Assembly (NCBI GenBank): GCA_044225555.1
Contig: JBGAIM010000015.1
Coordinates: 1-64,000, forward strand
DNA length: 64,000 nucleotides
Direction: 5' to 3'
From: JADLHS01 sp044225555
GTDB taxonomy: Bacteria > Verrucomicrobiota > Verrucomicrobiia > Limisphaerales > JADLHS01
The number at the start of each line of letters is the position of its first letter. The first letter of the stretch is position 1. The translations under genes were made by a program, and so were the position numbers. The notes beneath the pieces are model-generated. The model saw only the letters and a list, made by a program, of their open reading frames with translations. It had not been told where the DNA came from and ran no database searches. Below, one piece after another: positions 17,474 to 25,623 of the stretch.

Positions 17474-18835
17474 TTATCGTCTTCCTCCGCCCCCGCCGCC
17501 GCGCCCTCCGCCGCCGCCGCCCCGACTCACCGCTCCCCGATTGCTGGCGCTGCGGGCGCCGGCGCCGCTGCTCACGCCACTGAATGCACTGTTGCCTGAT
17601 TGACCAGCCGAGCGGTTGACGCTCGAAGCGCTCGCCGGCCGCGCAGCCGGAGTGGTTGCCGCAGCCGGACGATTGGCACTTTGGACATTGGCGGTTGGTC
17701 GGTTAATAGACGGTTGCTGGACTGAAGGCTGTTGGACCGAAGGCTGCCGGATGCTCGGTTGCGTTATTCCCGAGCCGCCAGCGGGACGGGATCCGGTCGG
17801 TTGCTGCCAAGTGGTGGTTGGCTTGGTGCCGGTAGCGCGAGCGGGTTGGTTGGCGACGCCTGGCTGTTGTGCGGGCCGGGCCGGGGCACCGCCCGAGGTG
17901 GGGCGCTGCGCCGGTTGCGTTGAAGCCCCACTCCAACCACGGGCTTCGCGTGTCGCCGGGCTGGCCGCTCCGGATTTGTTCAGGCGGCTTTGGTCCGGCT
18001 GCCATTTCTGCCCCGTAGTCGTTGCCCGGTTGAAGTTGTTGTTGACGTTCCGATTGTAGTTGTTGTTGACGTTGATGTTCACATTGCCGTGATAACAACC
18101 GCCGTGCCACCAGTCGCAGTTGTTGGCGATGATGGCGCCCACGGCGATGCCCATTCCGAAAGTAACCAACGGCGCGTATGGATTATAGACGTAGCCCGGT
18201 GGCGGGTAATAAACCGTGTAGGGATAGCTCGGCACGTACACCACGGTGGAATCGGCGGGCGCGATCTGGATAATCGTGTTGGTCACCACCACCACTTGCT
18301 GGCCGAGCGTTTTCTCTCCGACCACATTGGTGACCGTCACGGTCTGCTGGGGTGTCGTCTGGAGCGTGCCGGCTTTTTGCGCTTTGCTCCGCATGGACTG
18401 GATGGCGTCCATCACGTCCTTGTCCTGCGCGAGGAAGGCCTCGCCGAGTTCCATGGTCCAGGAGAGATCGTCGTTCAACTTCTTGATGGCCTCGGGCACG
18501 CGCGCCACGGCTTTCACATTGTCGTCCCAAGGCTGCGCATCCAGTTTGGCGAGGTTGTTGGTGTCCGCCACGAAACGCGCCGCCTGGACAATCTCCAACG
18601 GATAAACGGACGCCGGCAGGACGGTCGCGAGCAACGGGTCGGGGTACAACGCGATTGGGGCGACGAGTTTTTCCAAATCCGCCGCGCTGCGTTTGGCCGG
18701 GGCGGAGGGCGGCGGCGCGGGTTCGGCCGGGCCGCTGCCCGGCGGGTTGGTCTGCGCCTGGCCGCACCAGACGGTTGCCAGCGCCAGCAGCAGTCCCCAT
18801 ACGCTTCCGCGTTTCAGGTCATTCATGATTTGCAT
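17474..18835 (-). CDS. DUF3300 family exported protein with low-complexity C-terminus
   Basis: 453 aa. It has an N-terminal signal peptide (the second Met, three codons in, would also serve) and then the DUF3300 domain, about 50-230. Typical motifs are LVAPIALYPDPLLATVLPAS, YPLEIVQAARFV and DNVKAVARVPEAIKKLNDDL. After a hydrophobic segment near 225-240 the tail is low complexity: Asn-rich (NVNINVNNNYNRN), repeated QPS(I/V)QQPS units around 340-370, and a Gly/Arg end (RGGGGGGRGGGGGGRR). The tail looks like an intrinsically disordered, possibly nucleic-acid- or surface-binding region. It is co-transcribed with DUF2950 (21-base gap). Confidence 0.88.
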   Translation of the reverse strand: MQIMNDLKRGSVWGLLLALATVWCGQAQTNPPGSGPAEPAPPPSAPAKRSAADLEKLVAPIALYPDPLLATVLPASVYPLEIVQAARFVADTNNLAKLDAQPWDDNVKAVARVPEAIKKLNDDLSWTMELGEAFLAQDKDVMDAIQSMRSKAQKAGTLQTTPQQTVTVTNVVGEKTLGQQVVVVTNTIIQIAPADSTVVYVPSYPYTVYYPPPGYVYNPYAPLVTFGMGIAVGAIIANNCDWWHGGCYHGNVNINVNNNYNRNVNNNFNRATTTGQKWQPDQSRLNKSGAASPATREARGWSGASTQPAQRPTSGGAPARPAQQPGVANQPARATGTKPTTTWQQPTGSRPAGGSGITQPSIRQPSVQQPSVQQPSINRPTANVQSANRPAAATTPAARPASASSVNRSAGQSGNSAFSGVSSGAGARSASNRGAVSRGGGGGGRGGGGGGRR

Positions 18836-18870
18836 AACGTTGTTCTCCCATCATTGTTCAAGCGTTGCGA

Positions 18871-20538
18871 CTACCACCACACTTCCATTTGCACGCCGTA
18901 CGTCAGCCCGTCTTGTTCAGTGAGATAATCGTTTCCGCCCACCTGTCCAACAAATTCATTCCCCCAATGCGCATAGGTAATGAAACCACGGATGACCGGA
19001 CGACTCATGAACCGCCCACCGAGCGAAACCTGCGGCGCCAAGGTCAACTTGTAGAGATTGCCGGTGGTGCCGGCGCCTTCGTCCTTCACCCAATCCACGC
19101 CGCCTTCGAACGCGAGACTAAGGTATTGGTTGAAATGCAGAATGGGCCGCACGCCCGCCGAGGCCCAGTGAACCCGGCCGCCCTCGTCGCCGTAATCGGT
19201 CAGTTGATAGACCAACGCAGGTCCGATCGAAAAATGTTCGTCCAGATTGGCCGTGAAATTTTCGGTGACCCGGAAGCGCCAGGAGCCCGGAGCGTCGGGC
19301 CGGATGAAAACACCGTTGGTCTGGGTGAACGTTTCGAAACCGGAGGTGAAGGTCTTGGCCGCACCCCGGCCGTACTGGAGGGAAAACTTGTTGACCCCGT
19401 CCTCACTGAGGAAGTGATCATGCGTGTGGAGGAAGGTGAGCGCCACACCATCGGAATCGGGCGCGGAGTTTCCGTTGGAGTCCAGGCCGCTGTCCTCGCG
19501 GGCATAGACAACACCGAACTCGCCCTGGCCCCACGGCAGCGGGACGTCGTAAAGGCGCAAATCCCAGTTCGCCTTGCTGAAGCCGGCCTTGTTCGACGCA
19601 TCCGGCTCCGGCAAATCACTCACGCCGCTGCTCGATGCCGCGCCGATCCACGCCAGCGCCACCTTGCCGAAGGGCAACTCGAGATCCTCCACCCCGCCGC
19701 CCGCCCCGCTCATGTTGTAGTAGTAGAAGTCGCTGATGTGAATATCGTGCCGCCGATAGTAGCGGTTGCCAGCCCAGAACTTCATCGAAGGTTGCGACTC
19801 GAGGACATTTCCAAGGGAAGCCCAGGCTTCGGGCAGACCGAAGTCTGTTCCGCTGGAGGAGAGCAGGTCTTGATACGGGTTGTACATGGACATGGTCGCC
19901 TGCACGTGGGCAATCGGGCCGGTCGGCGTTCCATCCGGGCGCAGCTGTGGGTCGAGCTTGAACAAGCCCGGCACATAGAAATTCTTGGCGAAGGTCAACT
20001 CCCCGTAGGTTTCGGCCTCGTTGCCGAGGCGATACTTGGAGAGAGCACCCGGCGCCTGAAACGCCACCTGTGGACCGCCCTCGTTATCGCGCCCATAACC
20101 AGCCCGGAGGTAGCCGCTGATGCTCACAAAGTCCTGCAACACCTGCTCGACCCGTTCGCGGAACGGACCCGATTCCGCCAGCACGGCGCGCTCGCGGGAT
20201 TCGGTGTCTCGCTGAAACTGCTGGTCGGCGAACGCACGCGCGGCCACGGCGTTGGAATGCAGATTGGCGGGGGCGTTCGTGCCGGCCGCCATCATGGTTG
20301 CCGCCGCCTCCACGCGGTTGGTTGTTGCCGGCACGGCTTCCAGCAATTGCAGCCGCTGTTCAAGTTGCTGGATGCGCTGCCCGTAATCCTGTTTGAGCCG
20401 GCGCAGTTCTTCACGCAATTGCTCCGCCTCGGAGGGAGCCGGATTCTGATCCGCCCGGCAGGGCCAGGAAACAAACCAGGCGATGACCAGGGTGAACCAG
20501 ATTGCGGGCACAACCCGTCGCGTTTGTCCATTTTTCAT
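18871..20538 (-). CDS. Maltoporin-like (LamB-type) outer-membrane porin
   Basis: 555 aa with a signal peptide (cleavage near WPCRADQ), a coiled coil (about 35-75: EAEQLREELRRLKQDYGQ...) of the kind that bridges to the peptidoglycan, and a beta-barrel from about 140. LamB hallmarks are FSISGYLRAG-type first strand (DFVSISGYLRAGYGRDNEGG), SKYRLGNEAETYGEL, WAGNRYYRRHDIHISDFYYY and the C-terminal GVQMEVWW. It allows diffusion of sugars or oligosaccharides across the outer membrane. Its gene starts seven bases after the small truncated ORF upstream. Confidence 0.88.
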   Translation of the reverse strand: MKNGQTRRVVPAIWFTLVIAWFVSWPCRADQNPAPSEAEQLREELRRLKQDYGQRIQQLEQRLQLLEAVPATTNRVEAAATMMAAGTNAPANLHSNAVAARAFADQQFQRDTESRERAVLAESGPFRERVEQVLQDFVSISGYLRAGYGRDNEGGPQVAFQAPGALSKYRLGNEAETYGELTFAKNFYVPGLFKLDPQLRPDGTPTGPIAHVQATMSMYNPYQDLLSSSGTDFGLPEAWASLGNVLESQPSMKFWAGNRYYRRHDIHISDFYYYNMSGAGGGVEDLELPFGKVALAWIGAASSSGVSDLPEPDASNKAGFSKANWDLRLYDVPLPWGQGEFGVVYAREDSGLDSNGNSAPDSDGVALTFLHTHDHFLSEDGVNKFSLQYGRGAAKTFTSGFETFTQTNGVFIRPDAPGSWRFRVTENFTANLDEHFSIGPALVYQLTDYGDEGGRVHWASAGVRPILHFNQYLSLAFEGGVDWVKDEGAGTTGNLYKLTLAPQVSLGGRFMSRPVIRGFITYAHWGNEFVGQVGGNDYLTEQDGLTYGVQMEVWW

Positions 20539-20544
20539 GATCGT

Positions 20545-20760
20545 TCAGTGTGAATTAAATTCGCCCCTCGTTCGTTGCGACACGCCGCCCCAGACGGCGG
20601 CTTGATACGAACACCAAGCCGTACCAACCGTGGCCAGCGAAAGGAGCACCAAGGCCACCGGCTCGAACAACGCGTGCTTTTTCGGGAGGACCGCCGGCGT
20701 TGATTTGTCCGAGCCAGATGGCTGCATAACGACAATGGGGTCATCTCCGCCCACCACCAC
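20545..20760 (-). pseudogene. Truncated membrane protein, N-terminal fragment
   Basis: 71 codons. The stretch FEPVALVLLSLATVGTAWCSYQAAVWGG is the typical first transmembrane segment of a family of about 200-residue membrane proteins (LxxVATAWxxYQxxxW). The frame stops about 20 residues later (NSH-stop), so the rest of the protein is absent. No continuation was seen in other frames before the porin begins at 20538. It overlaps the end of the upstream small lipoprotein by 20 bases. It is either a real short protein or the remains of a longer gene; the latter is more likely. Confidence 0.5.
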
Positions 20761-21046
20761 GCGGCATCGAAGGAATGGAAGGCATTGGCGTGGGACGGGG
20801 CGAGGTCAGGGGCGGACGGGCAATGGGATTTTCCACGTGCGGCGGACGCTGGGGCCGGACGGGCGGCGTGGTGACGATAAAATCTGGATCGTCATAATAT
20901 CCGCCGTGATACCACGGGTCATAGAAACCCACACCGTAATAGGCACTGCCACTGCCGCCATAGTCGGTGGTTTCGCAGCCGGTGAAAGCGAACAGCGCCA
21001 GGGCCGACAGCGATATGAATTTTAAAGATGGTCGGTAGGTTTTCAT
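20741..21046 (-). CDS. Small Tyr/Pro-rich lipoprotein
   Basis: 101 aa with signal peptide and lipobox (ALFAFTGC). The mature part is rich in Gly, Tyr and Pro (YYGVGFYDPWYHGGYYDDP, then a run of Pro/Arg) and ends RGGGRR, reminiscent of the DUF3300 tail. No known family. It is placed just downstream of the VOC protein gene (gap of one base). Confidence 0.6.
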   Translation of the reverse strand: MKTYRPSLKFISLSALALFAFTGCETTDYGGSGSAYYGVGFYDPWYHGGYYDDPDFIVTTPPVRPQRPPHVENPIARPPLTSPRPTPMPSIPSMPRGGGRR

Positions 21047-21047
21047 T

Positions 21048-21953
21048 TCAACGCGCTCCTTTCAACAATTCGTCGCTCCACTCCAACAGGCCGATGGCCG
21101 CGCCGGTGGGATCGGCGATGACCGCCACTTTGCCCTGGAAAACCTCGGCCTTGGGCTCGATCAGCACCTTGCCGCCCAGTTGCCGGGTCTGCGCCACGGA
21201 TTCGGGCACGCTCTTCACGCGCACGAAAGGCAGCCAGTTAGGTTTGACCAGTTCGTAATTACCCGGGATCGTTCGCACCGTCGCCCGGGCGTAACCTTCG
21301 CTGGCCAGCACGTAATCGCTCGCCCGGTTGGTCGCCGTATTTTCGATCACGTCATAACCGCCCACGGCGCGGTAGAACTCGGCGGCTTTCTTCGCGTCCC
21401 GGCTCAGGAGTTGAATCCAAATCCAGTCGCCCGGCTCCGGCTGGAAATCCTGCGGATCGCCGGCGCTGGACTTGACGACCCCGAACACCGCGCCCTCGGC
21501 GTCGGTGAACACGGCCTGCTCACCTCGCTTGGGCATTTTTTGCGGCGCAGCCAGCGTCTTACCACCTGCCTTGGTCACGACTTGTTCGGCGCGCGCGACG
21601 TTGGCGACCGACAGATAGCCAAACCAGCGCGGCTTGGCACTGGCATCGGCCGGTTTCGCCCGCTGAAACATCCCGCCCAAGGGCCGCTCGTCGTTGGCGG
21701 CGATGGTGTAGTTGCCCAGGTCGCGAAACGTCCAGCCAAACAACTGGGCGTAAAATTTCCGCGCCGCCGGCACATCATCGGTGACGAGATCGGCCCAGAC
21801 AAATTTGCCCGGCAATCGGGGACTGCCAGAAACGGTGGTCAGCGGCGGCAACTGGGGCGGAGCGGCATGAAGCGTGGCAACCACCCAGACAGTGATCAAT
21901 GAAAGCGTGATCAGCCGGTGCCGCTTTCGGCTTGGTTGGAGTTCGGATTTCAT
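21048..21953 (-). CDS. Exported VOC (glyoxalase/bleomycin-resistance fold) protein, two domains
   Basis: 301 aa with a signal peptide (LSLITVWVVATLHAA), then two VOC modules at about 45-155 (VWADLVTDDVPAARKFYAQ LFGW) and 172-295 (WIWIQLLSRDAKKAAEFY; end GAAIGLLEW). This fold makes metal-dependent glyoxalases, dioxygenases and binding proteins, but specific metal ligands are not clear here. The signal peptide is unusual for VOC proteins and suggests an envelope location. It is immediately upstream of the small lipoprotein and four bases downstream of the PPK2 gene. Confidence 0.75.
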   Translation of the reverse strand: MKSELQPSRKRHRLITLSLITVWVVATLHAAPPQLPPLTTVSGSPRLPGKFVWADLVTDDVPAARKFYAQLFGWTFRDLGNYTIAANDERPLGGMFQRAKPADASAKPRWFGYLSVANVARAEQVVTKAGGKTLAAPQKMPKRGEQAVFTDAEGAVFGVVKSSAGDPQDFQPEPGDWIWIQLLSRDAKKAAEFYRAVGGYDVIENTATNRASDYVLASEGYARATVRTIPGNYELVKPNWLPFVRVKSVPESVAQTRQLGGKVLIEPKAEVFQGKVAVIADPTGAAIGLLEWSDELLKGAR

Positions 21954-21956
21954 GGT

Positions 21957-22766
21957 TTAGTATTTTTCCGGAACGAGTTTTCTTCCCTTGAGCGAAGCCT
22001 GGTCGTCGTACGCGCCCTTCATCGAGCGCTTGGGCAGCTCGATCTTTTCGCGCGGGACTTTTTTATGAGGAATCAGGGTCAGGATGTGGCGGATGGCATT
22101 GAGCCGGGCGCGTTTCTTTTCATCGGAACGCAGGATGTACCACGGAGCGTGTTTGGAGTCCGTGGCTTTGAGCATCCGGTCGCGGGCGCGGGAATATTCG
22201 AACCACTTGGTCCGCGAGGGCAAATCCATCGGGCTTAACTTCCACTGGCGCACCGGGTCGGTGATGCGCGCCTCGAAGCGGCGCTTCTGCTCCTTATCGC
22301 TGACTTCGAGCCAGAGTTTGATGAGAATGATGCCGGCGTTGACGATGTATTTTTCGAACTCCGGACACACTTCGAGGAATCCCTGATACTGTTCCTGGGA
22401 GCAGAAGCCCATCACGTGCTCGACCCCGGCGCGATTGTACCAACTGCGGTCGAAGATCACGACCTCGCCCGCTGCCGGAAAGTGTGCCATGTAACGCTGG
22501 ATGTACATCTGCGACTTCTCGCGGTCGGACGGCGCGGGCAGCGCCACCACGCGGAACACGCGCGGACTGACGCGCTCGGTAAGCGCGCGAATGGTCCCGC
22601 CCTTGCCCGCACCGTCGCGTCCCTCAAAGACAATGATGACCCGCAATCCCTTGTGTTTCACCCAATCCTGAAGCGCACACAAGTCACCTTGAAGCTTCCG
22701 CAACTCCTTCAGGTATTTTTTATTCTTTAGTTTCTTCCCGCCGTCCGATTTTGAATTTTTGCTCAT
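21957..22766 (-). CDS. ppk2: Polyphosphate kinase 2 family protein (PPK2)
   Basis: 269 aa with all PPK2 motifs. The Walker A is GRDGAGKGG in VIIVFEGRDGAGKGGTIRAL, and the Walker B is VVIFDRSWYNRAGVEHVMGF; KLWLEVSDKEQKRRFEAR and the lid-region arginines around QWKLSPMD are also present. It transfers phosphate between polyphosphate and nucleotides; direction and subclass cannot be settled by reading. It is cytoplasmic. The flanking genes are an antiporter upstream and a VOC protein downstream. Confidence 0.92.
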   Translation of the reverse strand: MSKNSKSDGGKKLKNKKYLKELRKLQGDLCALQDWVKHKGLRVIIVFEGRDGAGKGGTIRALTERVSPRVFRVVALPAPSDREKSQMYIQRYMAHFPAAGEVVIFDRSWYNRAGVEHVMGFCSQEQYQGFLEVCPEFEKYIVNAGIILIKLWLEVSDKEQKRRFEARITDPVRQWKLSPMDLPSRTKWFEYSRARDRMLKATDSKHAPWYILRSDEKKRARLNAIRHILTLIPHKKVPREKIELPKRSMKGAYDDQASLKGRKLVPEKY

Positions 22767-22882
22767 AGGTGTGTAGGTTTGACCGCTAGCATCCCGGCCC
22801 TGGAAAATCCCCCGGGTAAACCGGCTGTAAGTTCATTTTGTCAAAGCTCCGTTCCATGTTCACTCCTCCGGGCGGTCGCATC

Positions 22883-24124
22883 TCATCCTTTCATCGGTAA
22901 ATTGTCCTCCGCGAGTTCCGCCGCCCCTGCATTCAACTCAGCCACCCGCCGGGCATAGAAGCTGATTCCCGGCAGGGCACTCAACCCGTGCGCAAATATG
23001 CTCAAGAAGACCGTCACCATCACCGCCAACCGGATCGTGGCTTGCCCGGTGGAACCAAGATGCTGCTCCAGGTAAACCAATCCAAGCACGATGGAGGCGA
23101 GTCCCCGCGGCCCAAACCAACCCATGAACAACACGGTGGAGCGATCCAGCTTCGTGCCGGCCAAGGAAATCGCCACGGGGAGCATCCGAACCACCGTCAG
23201 GCTCAGGACGGCGTAGCCAACCGCTGCGATGCCGCACTGCTGCCAGTTGCCCGCAACGATCAGCCCAAACAGGAAAAACACCGAGCAGTTGATGATTTGC
23301 CCCCAATCCTCCGTGAACTCCACACTGTGCTTGCCCGCGTCCTGAAACCGAACTTGCACCGCCAACCCGGCGACAAATGCGGCGATGAACATGCTCGCGC
23401 CGACGGCCTCCGACACCAGACCACACAGCCCGGGTAACGCCACCAGGCCAAGTTTGGAGAAAGATTCGGCGACCCACTTCCGTGCTTGCGCCCGGCCGAG
23501 CAACCAGCCGCCAAAAAAGCCGATCCCGCAGCCAACCGCCGCGCCGTAGCCAAGTTGTTCCAGCATGAAACGCAGCAAGCTGGGCTCGGCGGTTGTGTGC
23601 GGACTTTGCGCCAGCGCCATGAAGAACATCAGGAACGGCACTGACAAACCGTCATTCAAGCCGGCTTCCACGTTGAGGGCCTGCCGGATTTTCATGGGCA
23701 CGCGGGAGCTGTTGACGATGACCTGTCCAAGCCCGGCATCGGTGGGCGCCAGGATCGCCGAAAGAATGCCAGCCTCCCACAGGGACAGTCCCGGAAACAC
23801 AATTTTCGCGCACACCGCTCCCAGGAAAATCGTCAGCAACATGCCGGTGCTCAATAACCGCACCGGAAGATTGCGGATTCTTCCCAGCACTTGGAGATTC
23901 GTACGGCTGGCATCGGTGAAAAGCAACATCACCAGCCCAATCTCCGCCAGATGCAGGAAGATTTTCATGGCCTCCGGGCCGTTCGGGATTCGAACCGAGC
24001 AGGCATGCACCACCAAACCCGCGGTCGTGAACACGATGGGTGCGGTCAACACCGTCCGTTCAAGCCGGGCGGAAACCAGGCTGTAAAGGAACACCAAGCT
24101 GATGAAGACGGCGATCAAAGTCAT
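22883..24124 (-). CDS. Cation:proton antiporter, CPA1/NhaP-like
   Basis: 413 aa with 11-12 hydrophobic segments throughout and the family stretch LSAILAPTDAGLGQVIVNSS, followed by RQALNVEAGLNDGLSVPFLM, where the ND pair is the ion-binding aspartate region. It probably exchanges Na+ or K+ for protons across the inner membrane. It ends before any regulatory NAD-binding domain, as in NhaP-type proteins. The next gene upstream is the channel-like protein at 24165-24671 (same strand), suggesting a joint role in ion balance. Confidence 0.85.
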   Translation of the reverse strand: MTLIAVFISLVFLYSLVSARLERTVLTAPIVFTTAGLVVHACSVRIPNGPEAMKIFLHLAEIGLVMLLFTDASRTNLQVLGRIRNLPVRLLSTGMLLTIFLGAVCAKIVFPGLSLWEAGILSAILAPTDAGLGQVIVNSSRVPMKIRQALNVEAGLNDGLSVPFLMFFMALAQSPHTTAEPSLLRFMLEQLGYGAAVGCGIGFFGGWLLGRAQARKWVAESFSKLGLVALPGLCGLVSEAVGASMFIAAFVAGLAVQVRFQDAGKHSVEFTEDWGQIINCSVFFLFGLIVAGNWQQCGIAAVGYAVLSLTVVRMLPVAISLAGTKLDRSTVLFMGWFGPRGLASIVLGLVYLEQHLGSTGQATIRLAVMVTVFLSIFAHGLSALPGISFYARRVAELNAGAAELAEDNLPMKG

Positions 24125-24164
24125 GGCTGGGGCTGTAAAATCTGTTGGCTTTCAAACGGTGGTC

Positions 24165-24671
24165 TCAAGTTCGTTGCGCTCGAGGCGACTTCTGGGCTCC
24201 TTCGAGCAACTGCATCCGGCGGTCCTGAAAACTTTGCGCCAGGGTTAAAAGCACCGCCGTGGACCACGCAAAGCCGAGCAGCCCGGCGGTGGCAATCATG
24301 CCCTCCAGCAGCCGCCAGTTGGTAGGCAGATTAAATTCACTGCCCACGGTGGTGTATTCGTTCAACGCGAAATAGGCGGCGGTGCTGTAATTGACAAAGC
24401 AGTGTTTCCATTGAAAAAAGCCGGCCCACATCATAACCTCGAGCACGTGCGCCAGGGTGATCATCCAGCTCGCCAGAATGAGGTGGGTGATGCCGACGAG
24501 GAACGAGGTGGATTCCTGAAACCGTCGCTTGTAGGTATTGCTCACCCGCAAGGTCCACAGCATGCCCATCCCGTGCATCATCAGGCTGACGGCAACGAGG
24601 ATCACGCCCCAGAACAACTCATCGATGGAGGTTACATAGGGCGGCGAACCGCTCGTGATGGCGTTTGTCAT
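24165..24671 (-). CDS. Small ion-channel-like membrane protein
   Basis: 168 aa with about four hydrophobic segments (LFWGVILVAVSLMMHGMGML; SFLVGITHLILASWMITLAH; and a C-terminal pair). Between the last two, FALNEYTTVGSEFNLPTNWR sits where the pore loop of potassium channels has TVGYG-like filter residues. This resembles bacterial two-TM ion-channel proteins, but the filter is degenerate (TVGS), so ion selectivity is doubtful. Position beside the antiporter supports an ion-transport link. Confidence 0.55.
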   Translation of the reverse strand: MTNAITSGSPPYVTSIDELFWGVILVAVSLMMHGMGMLWTLRVSNTYKRRFQESTSFLVGITHLILASWMITLAHVLEVMMWAGFFQWKHCFVNYSTAAYFALNEYTTVGSEFNLPTNWRLLEGMIATAGLLGFAWSTAVLLTLAQSFQDRRMQLLEGAQKSPRAQRT

Positions 24672-24680
24672 GGTTGTCGG

Positions 24681-25112
24681 TTATAAGTTCAAATTGGGTG
24701 AAACTGTTGTTCCGCTGCCACGTCCGGGCTCATGAACCAAAGGCTTCATGACGTTGGAAGCCCGTTGCTGCTTGCGGCGGGGTCGCGGCGAATTGGCCGC
24801 CGGCGATTTGCGAACCGGGGCTGGCTTCGAGCGTTTGGTCCGACGCACCTTTCTGGCCAGCGCGCGTCCGCCGGCCTGGAACAGTTTTGCCTCGACCCCA
24901 GCCAATGCCTCCCGCAGTTCGGATAAATCGGCCTTGACCTGCTTGAAGCGCCTGCGGGCACTCTGCGCGATGCGCTTGGCTTCCTTGCGCCGGCGCTTGG
25001 CCTCGCGCGCCTGCTCCCGCATCACTTTCAATCTGGCTTCCGCCGCTGCGACCCGGATGCGAAACAGTTGCACCACATTGACGAGTCGTTGGGGAGCGTT
25101 TCGGGCATTCAT
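24681..25112 (-). CDS. Basic coiled-coil, histone-H1-like protein
   Basis: 143 aa, very rich in Lys, Arg and Ala. The N-terminal half is a long charged helix (AEARLKVMREQAREAKRRRK...), and the tail (residues about 85-120) has KRSKPAPVRKSP-type repeats like bacterial histone-H1-like proteins. It may bind DNA or another acidic polymer. No enzymatic motif. It lies nine bases upstream of the channel-like gene. Confidence 0.5.
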   Translation of the reverse strand: MNARNAPQRLVNVVQLFRIRVAAAEARLKVMREQAREAKRRRKEAKRIAQSARRRFKQVKADLSELREALAGVEAKLFQAGGRALARKVRRTKRSKPAPVRKSPAANSPRPRRKQQRASNVMKPLVHEPGRGSGTTVSPNLNL

Positions 25113-25139
25113 TGGTGGTCCCCGGGTCGAGGGAAGTTC

Positions 25140-25586
25140 CTAACCTTTGGCGCCGGGTGTTGGTCCCTGTCCTTTTCCGGCTTGAAAGGCTGCGGCCATT
25201 TCGTCCGGTTCGGCAGGCTTCGCATTTCCTGGATCACCGGTTTCGGCGGTCGCGGCGGCGGGCTGACCCAACAGCGCCACCTTGGAAGGTAACTGGCTCA
25301 TCATCTGCATCACCTCTGCCGCCTGGCCAAACACAAATTCCGCCCGGCGCTCGGCCACCGGCAATTTGAAAAAATGGCGGAGCGAAAGCCATTTACCGGA
25401 TCGTCCAAGTACGAATTCGTCCGGAGTCACCTTCACATCCTGTGGGTCATAGCCTTCCTGCATGACAATGTACGGCCCGCCATTGTCGCGCGGGGTGATT
25501 TCGTTTGCCTGCCGCCAGGTTTTGAGGCTGACCAGCCGGACGTCGAGAAAACTGTTGGTGATGCTCCGCAGATTGAGGTTGCTCAT
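25140..25586 (-). CDS. Conserved-looking hypothetical protein
   Basis: 148 aa. The N-terminal part has an ordered beta-rich composition (NGGPYIVMQEGYDPQDVKVT; EFVLGRSGKWLSLRHFFKLP). The C-terminal third is Ala/Gly/Pro-rich and probably disordered. No signal peptide and no recognised family. It shares strand and spacing with the basic coiled-coil gene downstream, so the two may be co-transcribed. Confidence 0.5.
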   Translation of the reverse strand: MSNLNLRSITNSFLDVRLVSLKTWRQANEITPRDNGGPYIVMQEGYDPQDVKVTPDEFVLGRSGKWLSLRHFFKLPVAERRAEFVFGQAAEVMQMMSQLPSKVALLGQPAAATAETGDPGNAKPAEPDEMAAAFQAGKGQGPTPGAKG

Positions 25587-25623
25587 AAATCAAGTCGAGT
25601 TGTTGAGTTTGTTTCAGTCGCTG

